From assembly GCA_000827205.1 (NCBI GenBank), contig KN832558.1, positions 681,020 through 745,019 on the forward strand: a stretch of 64,000 bases of DNA, written 5' to 3'. The DNA is from Plicaturopsis crispa FD-325 SS-3. Lineage: Eukaryota > Basidiomycota > Agaricomycetes > Amylocorticiales > Amylocorticiaceae. Both the position numbers and the translations under genes were made by a program. Below are positions 35,602 to 47,622 of this stretch, piece after piece. The first letter of the stretch is position 1. Every line of letters begins with the position of its first letter. The notes under the pieces were generated by a model, which saw only the letters and a list, made by a program, of their open reading frames with translations, was not told the DNA's origin and did not search any database.

Positions 35602-37578
35602 ATGTCTGCTGCCATCTCCAATATCGCAGACGGTCAGCTTGACGATGCTCCAGAAGACGCATCGACTCTAGTCCGGCCCAGTGGGCAGACGTTCATCGAT
35701 GAAGATGCCGCCGCGCTAGAATGGTCCGACGAAAGCGAAGAGGAACAGGACGAGGAAGACACTTATGAAGATGACAGGGTAGAAGATGAGGACTGGGAGG
35801 TTGCTGAGAAAGGTGCGCCGCGCTGTCATATACGTGAAATATCAGGCATTTATCTCTCGCAGATTTCACGAAGCAGTACAACCGTCTCCGGCAGCACGTC
35901 GCAGTGCGGCAAGGAAATGCACAGGGTGTATCATCGGCTATAAACCGATCGTCTACTGTAGCTGCGCTGCCTGCTGTAAATCACCCACGAACCCCCGGCG
36001 CCGTCGCGCCAAAACCCAAGGACAAGGCAACCGATCAGCTCACAGCACTTGCAAAGTACTCGTCGCGGATATCCAAGATCGAAACTCCATACCACATGGG
36101 AGTAGGCGTGAACAGGAAAGGCCCTAGTGCAAGCGCAAACATCAAGGATAAATCGGACAGAGCCACAAACGAACAGGTGCTTGATCCACGGACACGGATT
36201 ATCCTCTTCAAGATGATCGGACGTGGCCTCTTGCACGAAGTAAATGGTTGCGTCAGTACGGGAAAGGAAGTGAGCAACTCCCACCACGCTTTATCCGTCC
36301 AGCGACCTAAACCACACAGGCAAACGTCTACCACGCACTATCCCCCGACCAAGCGCATCTGGCACTCAAGATTTACAAGACCTCTATCCTAGTATTCAAA
36401 GACCGAGATCGGTATGTCACGGGCGAATATCGTTTTAGGCGTGGATACAGCCGCCGAAACCCTCGAAAGATGGTGCGCTTATGGGCAGAGAAGGAAATGC
36501 GCAATTTGCGGCGGCTCGTTACGGCAGGTATTCCCTGCCCAGATCCAATAGAGGTCAGAGAAAATGTGCTCGTCATGACTTTCCTCGGAGACAAGGAGGG
36601 ATGGTGCGTCTCCAATTTATTTCGATCCTGTATTTCGAAGTAACCGTTCAAACCAGGGCTTCGCCGCGTTTAAAAGATGCTGAGATCCCTACATCGGAGT
36701 ATCCCGCACTGTACGAAGAACTCCTATTGAACATGCGCAAAATGTACCACCAGTGTAAACTCGTGCACGCCGATCTCTCCGAGTACAACATCCTTTACCA
36801 CAACGCGCACCTGTACATCATCGACGTCTCGCAAAGCGTCGAGCACGACCATCCGGCCGCCTTCGATTTCCTGCGGAGCGACATTAAGAATGTCGAGGAC
36901 TATTTTGGCAGGATGGGCGTCCGAGGTCTTGGCCTGAGGCGCTGCTTCGAGTTCGTGACTACGGAGGTACTCTCTGGGGGCAGCGACATCGAGGTGCTGC
37001 GAAAGTGGCTCGAGGAGGAGGCTGTGGAAGAGGAGGATGGTCCCAACGACGATGTCAACGTCGCGGATGTAGCATCCGGCGCTGCTGCGCATGAGGACTC
37101 CGTGTTCCTCCAGTCATATATTCCACGGACGCTTAATGAAGTATACGACCCCGAGCGCGACGTAGCGGTTGTTAATCAGGGCGGAGGCAAAGGGCTCATC
37201 TACGCAGACACTATTGGGCTCGTACAACCTTCGAAAACGCAGGCGCCGGCACTGGACGCTCAACCCAAGAAACTTCGCTTCGAAGAGACCGATGAAGACA
37301 GCTCTGCGAGTGGTAGTGACAGTGAAGAGGGTGAGGACGAGGACGAGGCAGACGTAGATGGCCCTGAACATGTCGATCGCAAACCTAGAGGACACAGGCA
37401 TGAAGACCGGGACGCCAAAAGGGTTCGTTCTCGTTTGATCTCTATCTTGTTGACTTGCTCATCTCGCATGTAGGAGCGGAAAAAGGCCGTCAAAGCTGAA
37501 GCAAGGGAAAAGCGAAAGCACAAAATCCCCAAAGCCGACAAGAAGCGAAAAATCAAAACCACCTCACGGTCGGCCTAA
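35602..37578 (+). CDS. RIO1: RIO1 atypical serine kinase
   Basis: The protein starts [13 protein letters not shown] with an acidic N-terminal region (residues 30-70) and reaches a stop at 37576-37578. Splicing after WEVAEK leads to [11 protein letters not shown]. The kinase domain shows the RIO1 phosphate loop STGKEANVYHAL (split by an intron after GKE), [48 protein letters not shown], the catalytic [13 protein letters not shown] and the metal-binding [12 protein letters not shown]. The C-terminus is very acidic and then strongly basic ([16 protein letters not shown]). RIO1 is known to act in cytoplasmic maturation of the 40S ribosomal subunit and in cell-cycle control. Confidence 0.93.
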
Positions 37579-37690
37579 TTGCACAGTATGTCTGTATTGC
37601 GGGAGAGAGGGAAGTATTACCAAAAGCTGTGTACGATGTAAATGTATAAGTATATCCAGTGTTACTTTTTTCGCGGACGCCCTGCAGTGA

Positions 37691-40019
37691 TCATGCGTCG
37701 GTGATGCACCCGTGGCTTGCGTCGGTCACCGTTTTGACGTATTTGAACAGCGTGCCCTGGTTGACCTTCAGCGGGGGTGCTACCCATGCCTCTCTCCGCT
37801 TTGCGAGCTCCTCGGGCGAGACGTGCAGCTCCATGGTGTTGGTGACGGCGTTGATGGAGATGATGTCTCCGTCCTTCACGAGCGCGATGGGTCCACCGAC
37901 TTGAGCCTCTGGGACGACGTGACCGATACAGAAACCGTGCGATCTACCGCGACATCAGTTTCGAGGCGGAATTTGCGTGAAGATTGAAGGGACTCACCCG
38001 CCACTGAATCGTCCGTCCGTGAGCGAAGCGACGTCCATGCCAAGACCAGCACCCATGATCAGACTGGTGGGCTTAAGCATCTCAGGCATGCCTGGGTACA
38101 ATATGCGTCAGGAAATAGCTTCCAGTAGGGAACGTGAAAAAAATTACCAGGTCCACCCTTGGGGCCAAGGTAGCGCAAGATCACGACCGTCTTTACACCT
38201 TTCTTGATGGAGCCGCTCTCGACAGCCTGGACAAACTCATCCTCGCTGTCGAATGTCCTGGCCGATCCTGTGAACTCGAGACCCTCTTTACCGGTGATCT
38301 TGGCTACTGCGCCTCCAGGTGCGAGGTTGCCCTTGAGAATCCTGCTCACAGTTATCAGTATCATCCACCTCGATTCATATAGAATAGATTGACCTGATAT
38401 GGCCGGTTGCCTTGAGCGGCTTGTCGAGGGGACGGATGACATCCTGCGTAGGCGAGAGCTCGCCATACTTGTGCGTCCATTCCTCAAGGTTCTCACCAAG
38501 AGTGCGTCCAGTGACCGTCATATTGTTACCGTCGATCAGCTTGTTTTTAAGAAGGTATGCCAGGATCTCTGCACAAGCACAGGAACCGTGAGTGAGGTCC
38601 TGGTAGCAGGCGGGTTCGCAACTTACTGGGGGTGCCGCCAATCCGGTATACATCTTCCATGACGTATTTACCGCTGGGCTTGATGTCAGCAAGGAAGGGG
38701 ATGCGCTCGGACACGCTCGCAAAGTCGTCGATGTCGAGTTTGATCCCGACGGAGTGAGCGACGGCGATCAGATGCAGCACTGCGTTGGTAGAGCCGCCCA
38801 TGATCATCGTGAGGACCTACAATCGTCCTTAGCTGAACAGCGGGGAGATGACATTGAACAAAACGCACCATAGCGTTCTCAAAGGCAGAACGTGTCATGA
38901 TATCCCGCGGCAGGATCGATTTCTCAATGAGTCTGCGCATATAGGGGCCAACGGACGCGCACTCGTCTTGCTTTTCTTGGGACTGTGCAGGATACGAAGA
39001 CGAGCCCGGTAATGCCATGCCCATTGCCTCAGCTGCACTGGCCATAGTATTCGCGGTGTACATCTGCATAAAGCGATACGTGAGTTAATATCCTGGCATT
39101 GTATGACCGTACTCACACCGCCGCATGCACCAGGACCTGGACATGCGTGTCTAATGGTGTTGTAGCGCTCCTTTTCCGCTGCTTCGGTTTTGCCGTCTTG
39201 CAGGTATTTTCCGTATGACTGGAATGCCGATACGATGTCGAGCTGTGGCGATCCTTCGCACGACCCTGCTCGTATGGATCCACCGTAGACCATAAGACCA
39301 GGCCGGTTCAATCTCCCGACTATTGCAAACGTGGTTAAAAGGGGTATTTAGAGCGTAGAGTGTAACCACGAACGAGCCATGAGAACACCGGGCATGTTTT
39401 TGTCACAGCCCGGAACGACGACCATGCCGTCGAGCCAGTGGCCACCAGCGGCGGTCTCCACTTGGTCGGCGATGAGGTCCCGGGACTGCAGCGAGTATGT
39501 CATACCGCGAGTACCCATGCTGATTCCATCGCTGACGCCGACGGTGCCAAACTGGTATCCAATGAGGCCTGACTTTTGGAGGGAAGCCTTGATGTCTTGT
39601 CCAAGACCCAGCAAATGTCGGTTACATCTGGGAGCGCGTCAATTGGGAGGTATTACGCGTCAAACGCCTTAACTCACGGGTTTCCCTCATACCTATGCGT
39701 CGAGAATGAGCGGCCTCGTCTTCCAGGCTAGATGCATGCAGTCACTCACCAAACGCTCGCCACCCCGACTTGCGCCTTTTCAAAGTCAGAATCCTCCTTA
39801 ATCCCCTCCGTAGCGTAGAGCATCGCCTAGCGCAACATCATTCGCACCCTAGAATCACGGTCCATGTGTCTGAGTACCCACCTGGCTAGCCCCTTGGGAT
39901 TTTGGTTCGGTGACGATCCTGCTGAAGCGGTTCATGATAGGTTTTTCTTCGCATCTTGACGTCGTGGCGAACGTCCTCGAGGACGAGCGAAGACTTTGTG
40001 AGACAAGCTTAGACCGCAT
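37691..40019 (-). CDS. ILV3: Dihydroxy-acid dehydratase, mitochondrial
   Basis: The multi-exon gene starts at ATG 40019. The first residues ([20 protein letters not shown]) form an Arg/Ser-rich amphipathic mitochondrial targeting peptide. Conserved ILV3/EDD blocks follow: [120 protein letters not shown] and [16 protein letters not shown]. The Cys of PGCDKN and of [10 protein letters not shown] are the iron-sulfur ligand candidates. The enzyme dehydrates 2,3-dihydroxy acids to 2-oxo acids in valine and isoleucine synthesis. Stop at 37691. Confidence 0.95.
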
Positions 40020-41523
40020 GGCAGGCGCCTAGTATAAAGACAGCTAAAGCGCTTTGCTGAATTTTCGAGTCAGAGCTGAATATTAGACTGCCGCCGGCAA
40101 GAATTTATGAAAACGAGTCACGAGGATTGGCTGGATTTTTCAAGATAGGGGCCATTCAGAAGAACCTCGTCGCTGCGGGTTCTCAGCCGCGGCATAGTAT
40201 GAGAGCTTGAACTTAGACAAGCAAATGCAAAGACATACTCCCGACGAGTTTCATACGGATGAAAATTCGGAGACGAACTAAGCATATACGTCCGTAGGAG
40301 AGGGCGACGGGGGGAAAGTGTTCTGGGTCCGTGGAAGCATCTCCATCCGCCGCCGCGATGCCTGTGACAACCTGTCTCCTCACCTGGCGGGATCGATTGG
40401 TGGAACCAAAGCGGGAGAGAAAAAGGGGACAGCAATAGCGTGCACCGAAAGATTCCCGACAAATTTTGGCTGCCCCGTGTTTCGACGAGGAGAGATCGTG
40501 CAAAATTTTGAGAGGTGATCGAGAATCAGAAAAAATAGGAACTCAGATCAGAGGACACGTGTGGCCCTTCGTGCAAGACAACCGCACTCGAAAAAAACGC
40601 TCGTCTTTGCGCGAGGCTCTCGGTATGCTTCGAGGCGACGGACATACCGAGCAGGAGAGGTATTTCGAGGCGTTGAAGGACGCACTAGGGTCGGATATTA
40701 ATTTTGAGCAAGTTACCGATGAGCGGGTTCGCTTTCCACATATCCGGATTTGGCGAGCAAAGCTGGACGATAGAATCATTGGAAGCCTGAAAGATCTTCC
40801 ACACGATCGTGTTTCACTATGTGGGGCACAAAAAAATCTCAACAGGGGTTGACAGAGTCCAGTAATGCGCGGCAGCTATATTCTACCGCTCAATGCCTGC
40901 GGCAAGTCTGCAGCCTACAATTTTGGTCTCGCGGTGAGAGACGCAGTGAGTGGGATGTCGCGCTCGAGAGAGGGAGAGAGAGGCGACAACTGTGACGGTC
41001 TATAACCGGTGGCACAAGATCAGAAGCCAGAGCGAATATATTTGACATATCTGTTTCGAGGGGAGGAAAACACGCACCTGCTGGAGTCGAAATATCGAAC
41101 CAGTCTGTTACCACAGAGCTGGGTTATGTTGCCGGACGCGGGTCCACTCGCCGGAATTTTGGCTGACGCCGCCACCTCTTGCGGTGGAGATTCGAGTGGA
41201 TTCGCTCCCTCGTCTCACCAGCGTCCTTGCATGCCCGTCCAGTCCCGGCGGATGCAAACCTGAAGGGAGGATCGTCAACTCAATCCACGCCAAACGACCT
41301 CCTAAGCCGGAAACAGTTCACCCACCTGGTTTCATCGGAGCAAAAACGTCGTACGGGGTACGAGCCCTCTGGACGCCTTTTACAGGGGGCCAGCGACGAA
41401 TGGTCTGCATAATTTACTGGGTCTCTTGTCTCCCCCCTCCACGATCTTTTATCGCCTCGCTATTGAACGACCGGCCAGTGGCCTTTTCTGCGTTATCCAC
41501 GCGTACCCTCGGAAGCCTGCAGC
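40020..41523. promoter_or_regulatory. Long divergent intergenic region between ILV3 and a Zn2Cys6 gene
   Basis: About 1.5 kb lie between two divergent start codons. A 128-codon plus-strand open frame at 40466-40852 has no recognisable content and no splice context. The 41400-41520 part is pyrimidine-rich, as in basidiomycete promoters. The length is above average for this window and may reflect long leaders or complex control of the zinc-cluster gene. Confidence 0.4.
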
Positions 41524-43617
41524 ATGTCGGGAGGCGGATCGGGCGAAAAGGATGAAGGTCTTTCCCCTCATTTAAGAAATATTGCGCTCCCTGGACCCCC
41601 GCGCCGACAGGGCCCGTATCCTGAGGAGGAGGAAGAGCAGCAGGGGCGCCGCGAGACATATCCCCCCCGATACGCCCCCTCCTCCGCCTTTCACTCGCAG
41701 GCGACTGCCCCCCGCGAGACGCCCTTCGGGTCCTTATTACCGGCGGTATTTGGGGAGCACCCTGGGCCGTCGCGGCGGGGGGACGAGCAGAGTGCGCGGC
41801 CGAGTGGTCCAAGCTGGTCGCAAGCCTCGTGGGCCCCGCCTCCCGACCCCCTGGCGCAGTCATCGCGCGGCCAATCGGTGCGAAGTTCGCAATCAAGTTA
41901 CACAGATCCGCACCGAGGACCGTACCACGAAGATGAGCGGGCGCGAATGGCGGGGCCGTCCTCGCAGCGGGAGCCGTCCCCGCCCCGGCGAATCGTCCGA
42001 GAACCGCAGGGGTACCACCATTACGACGATCACGGCCGTGTCGCCTCCGAGAGCGAGCGATATTACACCAGTCGCTCGCAGGAGGCCTTCGTGGGGCCCT
42101 CGACACATCGTGCCCGACCTGTCCCTCCTGCCGACACTTCTTCCATTCCTCATGGTTCGCAAATCCGCCCCGCCCATCGCGATCCTGGATTTCGCACTGC
42201 TGCTGCTCCGCAGAGCGTCCCTGTCCACACACAGGTGCAGCTGCCGTCGATCGAGACGCTTCTTGTCAGGCAGTCTGGCGAGCTGCGTCAGCAGCCAAGC
42301 ACGTACCCTGTTCATGAACGGCAGCCACATCGTCGACATACCGAAGGATATTATCCGCCTCGACCGCAGGATCAGCCGCAATCGAGGGACTATGCTGGGG
42401 AAATTTCGCGCATGCAGCAAGCAGCGCAGAGCCAATATCGGCCTACTGCCTCACGTACGTCGTCTCCGCTCCTAGATGCTTGGATTTCGAGTTTGATTTT
42501 TTGCGATGTAGATTTTACGCCAGGGCCACCGCCAGAGGATGAGCGGATGATTCGCCGCCAGCCCTCCAGGCAATCGATAGCGGCACCTCCGTTCGCAGCG
42601 CCGCCGCCATATGCCCCTCGGACGGAAATTCTGCCCCCGCCCCCAGATAATGAGGAGCGTTTGCTGCGCCGTCAATCTTCCAGGCAATCGGTAGCGGCAC
42701 CGTCGTACGCGCCGCCGCCATACACCACCTCCCTGGCTGATATCCGGCCTTCCGCAGAGGGGTCGATTGAGCATGCGCCCACCCTCCCGCCGTTTTCGGT
42801 GCAGCCGCCCGCGAGAATGCCGTCGTTCAGGGCCTACCAGCCGCGGCCGACGCCGCTCTCAGACCTAGCTGCACAAGAGGGTCTTCAGACTCGCGAAGGG
42901 GATGAACGGAGTGGCATGCAGGCGGGTCCACCCCCCACATACAGTCGCGTCGACCCTCAGGGGCGCATCCAGAAGCCGTATCAAAAGGTGCCTCTAGCTT
43001 GTGAATTCTGCAAAAGTGCGCACACATTTTTTTGCCTGGAGGAAGCGAAAAGAACGATTATATTAACCTGGGTATGTGTAGAGCGCAAGATCCGATGCGA
43101 TGGCGACCGACCGTGCTGGAACTGCCTGTCTCGCGGGGTACATTGCGAATACGCGATCCGGCGACGAACGCGGGGGCCCGGGAAAGCGCCAAAAGGATCA
43201 AGAAAGAAGAACTCGGGCAAGGCGCGCGCTGCGTCGACCACATCCTCGTCATCGCAGTATCCCCCATCTACGTACGCGTCGAGCAGCCATCTATCAGAGA
43301 GCATCTCTCCTACGAGCGAGACGCAACCGCAGGACCTCGTGTTCGGGCACCAGAGGGATCCGACGCTGCCATTTGCGGGGCTTGCGGAAAGGTACCCGGC
43401 CTCTTTGGAACAGCCACAAGCAGGGCCTAGCCGACGGTCCAGAGGGCGCACTGCGGGCGGAAGACTATCGATCTCGGAGGACGAGGCCCCGCGAGCGCCG
43501 AAGAAAGTCAAACGAGAAGACCACGTCGAGTATTCAAGGCCGCACGGACGGCAGGACGACGACGAGGAGGACGAAGACGACTACGACGACTACGACGAGG
43601 ACGAGGAAGAGGGCTGA
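41524..43617 (+). CDS. Zn2Cys6 transcription factor with acidic tail
   Basis: Three exons (41524-42454, 42512-43015, 43082-43617) give 656 residues. The first ~480 residues are Pro/Ser/Gln/Arg-rich and low in complexity. They include a duplicated module (RRQPSRQSIAAP and RRQSSRQSVAAP, about 40 residues apart). The zinc cluster lies near residue 475-505: CEFCKKRKIRC, then CWNC and GVHCEY, i.e. C-x2-C-x6-C-x5-C-x2-C-x6-C. A basic linker with RRRTRGPGKAPKGSRKK follows. The C-terminus is almost pure Asp/Glu/Tyr. The second intron interrupts the cluster in phase 1 in the codon after CEFCK. No fungal_trans domain is seen. The next two genes lie downstream on the same strand, which may matter for their origin (see findings). 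Confidence 0.85.
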   Translation: MSGGGSGEKDEGLSPHLRNIALPGPPRRQGPYPEEEEEQQGRRETYPPRYAPSSAFHSQATAPRETPFGSLLPAVFGEHPGPSRRGDEQSARPSGPSWSQASWAPPPDPLAQSSRGQSVRSSQSSYTDPHRGPYHEDERARMAGPSSQREPSPPRRIVREPQGYHHYDDHGRVASESERYYTSRSQEAFVGPSTHRARPVPPADTSSIPHGSQIRPAHRDPGFRTAAAPQSVPVHTQVQLPSIETLLVRQSGELRQQPSTYPVHERQPHRRHTEGYYPPRPQDQPQSRDYAGEISRMQQAAQSQYRPTASRTSSPLLDAWISSLIFCDVDFTPGPPPEDERMIRRQPSRQSIAAPPFAAPPPYAPRTEILPPPPDNEERLLRRQSSRQSVAAPSYAPPPYTTSLADIRPSAEGSIEHAPTLPPFSVQPPARMPSFRAYQPRPTPLSDLAAQEGLQTREGDERSGMQAGPPPTYSRVDPQGRIQKPYQKVPLACEFCKSAHTFFCLEEAKRTIILTWVCVERKIRCDGDRPCWNCLSRGVHCEYAIRRRTRGPGKAPKGSRKKNSGKARAASTTSSSSQYPPSTYASSSHLSESISPTSETQPQDLVFGHQRDPTLPFAGLAERYPASLEQPQAGPSRRSRGRTAGGRLSISEDEAPRAPKKVKREDHVEYSRPHGRQDDDEEDEDDYDDYDEDEEEG

Positions 43618-44092
43618 ATACTTATTATCATTATTGCTCTCGACGACGGTGCTGCTGCGTTCATATCCGTGGCTTCCGCTTTACGTATCTGCGGTGGTTC
43701 AGCGGCGCTCCTTCGCACACACAACAACACATCCCAAAAAACCTGGAGTTTTTTTTCTTTCTTTCTCTAACGTCTGCTGCTAATTTTTCCACCTATTTTT
43801 ATTGCACACTTTGACTGATGCTACGCTAGATAATGCTAATGGGTAGACGTAGAAAGTATAGTCGGTAACGTAGAGCTACAATACTATGTTATATTAAGCG
43901 AATACAGAGAAATGAAACGCTAACGGGACCCGATTGGGCCGGAGGATATATTGCGAGCCGGGGCCGACTGACACTTTCTTCGATCTTTTCGACTTCGAAG
44001 GCCTGTGTTTATCACTCGGTCGTCTCCCCGCGAGGCAACCTCGCTGTGACCGTCGTCGTCCAGGTCAGTTCCTCTCCTTTACCCCCTCCGCC

Positions 44093-47074
44093 ATGGTCAA
44101 TTCCGATACAAAGCATAGGCTCGACGAGGACGACCGTTCGAGCCTCATGCCCGCACTCTCTACCCCGCTTAATTACCCCGCTTCCCTCTCTCAAAACGGC
44201 GCCCAAGCCGCCGCCGCTATCGAGCCCGGTGTCGCAAATGTCGGCGCTTACACTCTCATGGTCGCTGGTCAGCGCACAGGAAAGACTTCGTTTCTGAGGC
44301 TCCTGTTAGACACCAGCGATATCTCTCCGTCCACTACCAAGGATCAGCTCGCCTCCGTCGCCAAATTCGTCCAGGGTTGCAGCGGCCATACCTCCAACAT
44401 TCGCACCGCCTCCATAGATGTCGAGCTTGACACCCTCGGTAATGGCGTCCTGCAGCGTCTCGGCTTGACGCTGGTCGACACCCCGTCGTTGGACTTTCAA
44501 GACGAGGCCTCGGCGGAGAGGCTAGTGCTCGAGATCCTGAGACACGTTGATTCACGGCTGGCGGAGGGCATTGAAGACGTAAGTTCTCGTCCTCGCCTGC
44601 ACCCGCTCAAGACTCTCAATTCCAGTATCTACAGGAGTGGAAGGCCCGCAGCGGGGATCACCACGTCCATCTGTGCGTGGGCCGCAATTTGGATCAATCC
44701 GCGCCGATAGCTCACCGACATTTGCAGATGCATCTATTTTCTGGATCCCGATCAGATAGTTCCGCCATGTGTGCCTGGACCCCCAGCACCGCTCGTGTCC
44801 CGCACACATGCCGCCAGCTTCTCCCAGCCCGAGCTCGAGCCCGTCATCCTCGAACCACCTGTCACCACCAATCCCTCCCTATGCCGACCTACGCTGCCCG
44901 CGTCCGAAATCACTACGATACGCCGGCTCTCCGCCCGCGTCAATGTCCTTCCCGTCGTAGCGCGCGCCGACACCTTGACCAACGACCGCCTGGCGGCTGT
45001 TAAGAACGCTATACGCCGAGACTTGGCGGAGGCCGGTATTGGTTTCGGCATATTTGACATGGACAGCCATGCTCAGTACCCTACTCATCTGGACAGTGCC
45101 AGCTTACCTTCTGGATCCTCCAACGGCGACCCTTCTAATGGCTACGGGACCCATGTTAGCGGACCTCCATCCTCGGCGGCCAGTACATCTTCTCCCGTCT
45201 CACCTCCCGCATCGCCACTCCCTCGATTGCCCTACGCGCTCATTTCACCGGATATTTACTCCCACAGCGACGGTGTTCCCCGAGTCTTACCGCCTCGGCA
45301 CGAACTCGCGCTTCAATACACTCCTTCCAATCGTCAAACCACTCCTCCCAAGCTCGCAAAGGGCAAATTCGTGCGCAACTATAGATGGGGATCTATGGAC
45401 GTGCTCGACCCCGCTCACAGCGACTTTCTTCCCCTGCGCAATGCAATCTTCCATCACATGGAGGTAGGCCGCATTTGGCTTTGCTGCGCTGTCCTGTACT
45501 CACGCTATTTGTCTTGCAGACGTTGCAGAAATACACTCGCGAATATCTGTTCCAGAAATTCCGAGTGGACTATCAACAGCAGCAGCAACAGCAGTCGCTA
45601 TCCCACCACATGTCTTCGGGGATGTCAACGCATTCGCATGCTCCGTCTCTTACGCACGTTGCCCGACCAATTTTGGCTATCGACACCGCCCAGCACGGGC
45701 CCATGAGGAGACCCCCTTCGCTGTCGAGCGCTCGCAACATGAACCTAGGCCCTGATATGCGGTCTGGGCCAATCATCCGCACGGCTCAGGACACGAGCTC
45801 GTCCAATATGTCCGTCAAATCCTCCGGGCCAGGAGCCAGTAAGTTCTTATCTACTCACCTTACCCGATTAGGACTGGAAATCATCACCCTAAATTTCGGC
45901 CTTCCCACCCGCGGGGTAACGTGTTCTGATCCGTCTCTATTTCCAGGGTCCTCGCGACAGCGGACGAAAAAGATCACCGTCGCGTGCAACTTTTGTCGCT
46001 GTGAGTTCCGTCTGGGTCCCCCTGCTGATGATAGCGCAATCTTGTTGACGTCTTGCTCCAGCACGTAAACTCAAATGCGACGGCCTGCAGCCGTGCACGC
46101 AATGCCAGAAGCGGTCGCATCCGTGCGACTACATGGCACAAAACAAGCGCCGGGGGACCCTGCGGCAACGTCGGGCTGGCGAAGATAGCGACAGCGACGG
46201 CGAAGGTGCCAGTGGGGAGGACCGATCTGCGGATGCAGACGAACCTTCCGTCTCCCCGGAAGTGCCCTCCCAACCGTTATCGCGGCGAAGCTCAAACGTG
46301 GGAAGGCTGCCTGCAGAATCAGACACGTTTTCGTCTGCGTCCGGCGGCTTGACGGAATCGTACACCCATCCGCCTCCGCTCCCCCCGGTACGGACGAAGC
46401 CCCATGCCTCGCTCTCTCCTGCAGAGTCGCGCAGCATGTTCCGGGATACGGAGCTCCCGCATATCGCCACACTCTCCTTACCTGATACGTCGGCGACCTC
46501 TATGGACGCCCCTCTGCCCCCCATCAGGCCGGTATCGGACCACTCGACGCAAAGGAAGCGTGCATCGACTGTGCCCGGCAAAGCTACCCGCAACGCATCG
46601 ACGTCTGGACCAAAGATTGTGGCGTGCAATTTCTGTCGAGGTTAGTGCGGCAACTTGAAACTGCCGAATGCACTCTAACGCGATGTAACGCATCTAGCAC
46701 GGAAGACAAAATGCGACGGCGCCCATCCAGCGTGTTCGAGTTGCGTTCGCCGCTCACTCGCGTGCACGTATATCCACGATGCGGCGGCCAACAACGGACC
46801 ATCACAGAGAAAAGCTTCGCGGCGTGCCTCCGCTTCGGTAAAGGGCCGCTCTCCCTCCCCGCATTCCCCCCAGCTCCAGTCCTCCTCTTCACACACTGGC
46901 CACCTGGTCCGGCCGCATTCGGATGCCGAATCTATGTACGGGCGCCGCGACCACAGCCACGAGGACAGCGATATCGACCTCAAGAGGTCCTTCGAGGACG
47001 ACTCCGACATGCCCCACTCTCAAAAGAAAATGCGTCTGGACGGTCCCTCCCTGATGATCGCTAGCATACGCTAA
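44093..47074 (+). CDS. Septin-like GTPase fused to two Zn2Cys6 zinc clusters
   Basis: Seven exons join with matching phases: 44093-44578, 44626-44672, 44728-45463, 45520-45838, 45947-46000, 46062-46640, 46698-47074. The product is 865 residues. Residues 1-430 form a septin-type G domain: P-loop AGQRTGKT, G3-like LVDTPS, HVHLCIYFLDP, RRLSARVNVLPVVARADTLT (G4 position), and the septin unique-element-like block RWGSMDVLDPAHSDFLPLR. A helix and a Gln run follow (residue about 445). Zinc cluster 1 has Cys 543, 546, 553, 559, 562 and 569 (CNFCRSRKLKC...). Zinc cluster 2 has Cys 736, 739, 746, 753, 756 and 763 (CNFCRARKTKC...). The tail is Ser-rich and acidic/basic. Septins normally build cortical filaments, and Zn2Cys6 clusters bind DNA, so a nuclear role is inferred. 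G3 lacks the usual Gly, and G4 has Arg for Lys, so GTP hydrolysis may be altered. The alternative of two genes is weakened by continuous phase. Confidence 0.85.
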
Positions 47075-47622
47075 TCCTCCCCTCCATCCATTCCTTGGCC
47101 ACGGATTTGTAGAAAGCCACCCCTTCATCATCATATGCGCCTCATTCTTTCGTATTTACTTGGGCCGCGGTGGGATCGCATCATATCCTGCATCCGCAAT
47201 CATTCACTTCGCTGGACTGTAACTGTATTTCATTTTCATTTTCTCTTTCACTTTTTTGGGTGTTATGTAAATTTGGTTCCCGCTGTAGGGGATTGTAGTA
47301 CGTCGGGGAGAGGATCTCATTCTGTCGTTGTTTTTTATCGTGGACTCTGTTTCAGCTGCTCTGGTCTCTTATACATACTGCAATGATTTACTCTGGGAAA
47401 TACTCTAATCTTGCTTTCCGCCGGCAGACAGACGTGCAAGTAAATATTGTGGCAGGATGCATACGACGCGTCGTCGCGACTCGACGCTCAGGGGCCTTCG
47501 AAATTATCGGCAAGGTTCTCACAACGATATATTGGCAACGACCACTTTCGTGCTATATCCTCTTTGTTCACAGTACACTCCAGATCGTACCGTGCTTTCC
47601 ACTCTCGTTTTGCCGGTAGGCA

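Noticed and set aside
40466-40852. A 128-codon plus-strand open frame upstream of the zinc-cluster gene
   Set aside because: No domain, no splice context and a promoter-like position. Random open frames of this size are common in this GC range.
41582-42475. Long alternative frames across the zinc-cluster regulator on both strands
   Set aside because: They are shadows caused by the GC-rich, low-complexity coding sequence of the regulator.
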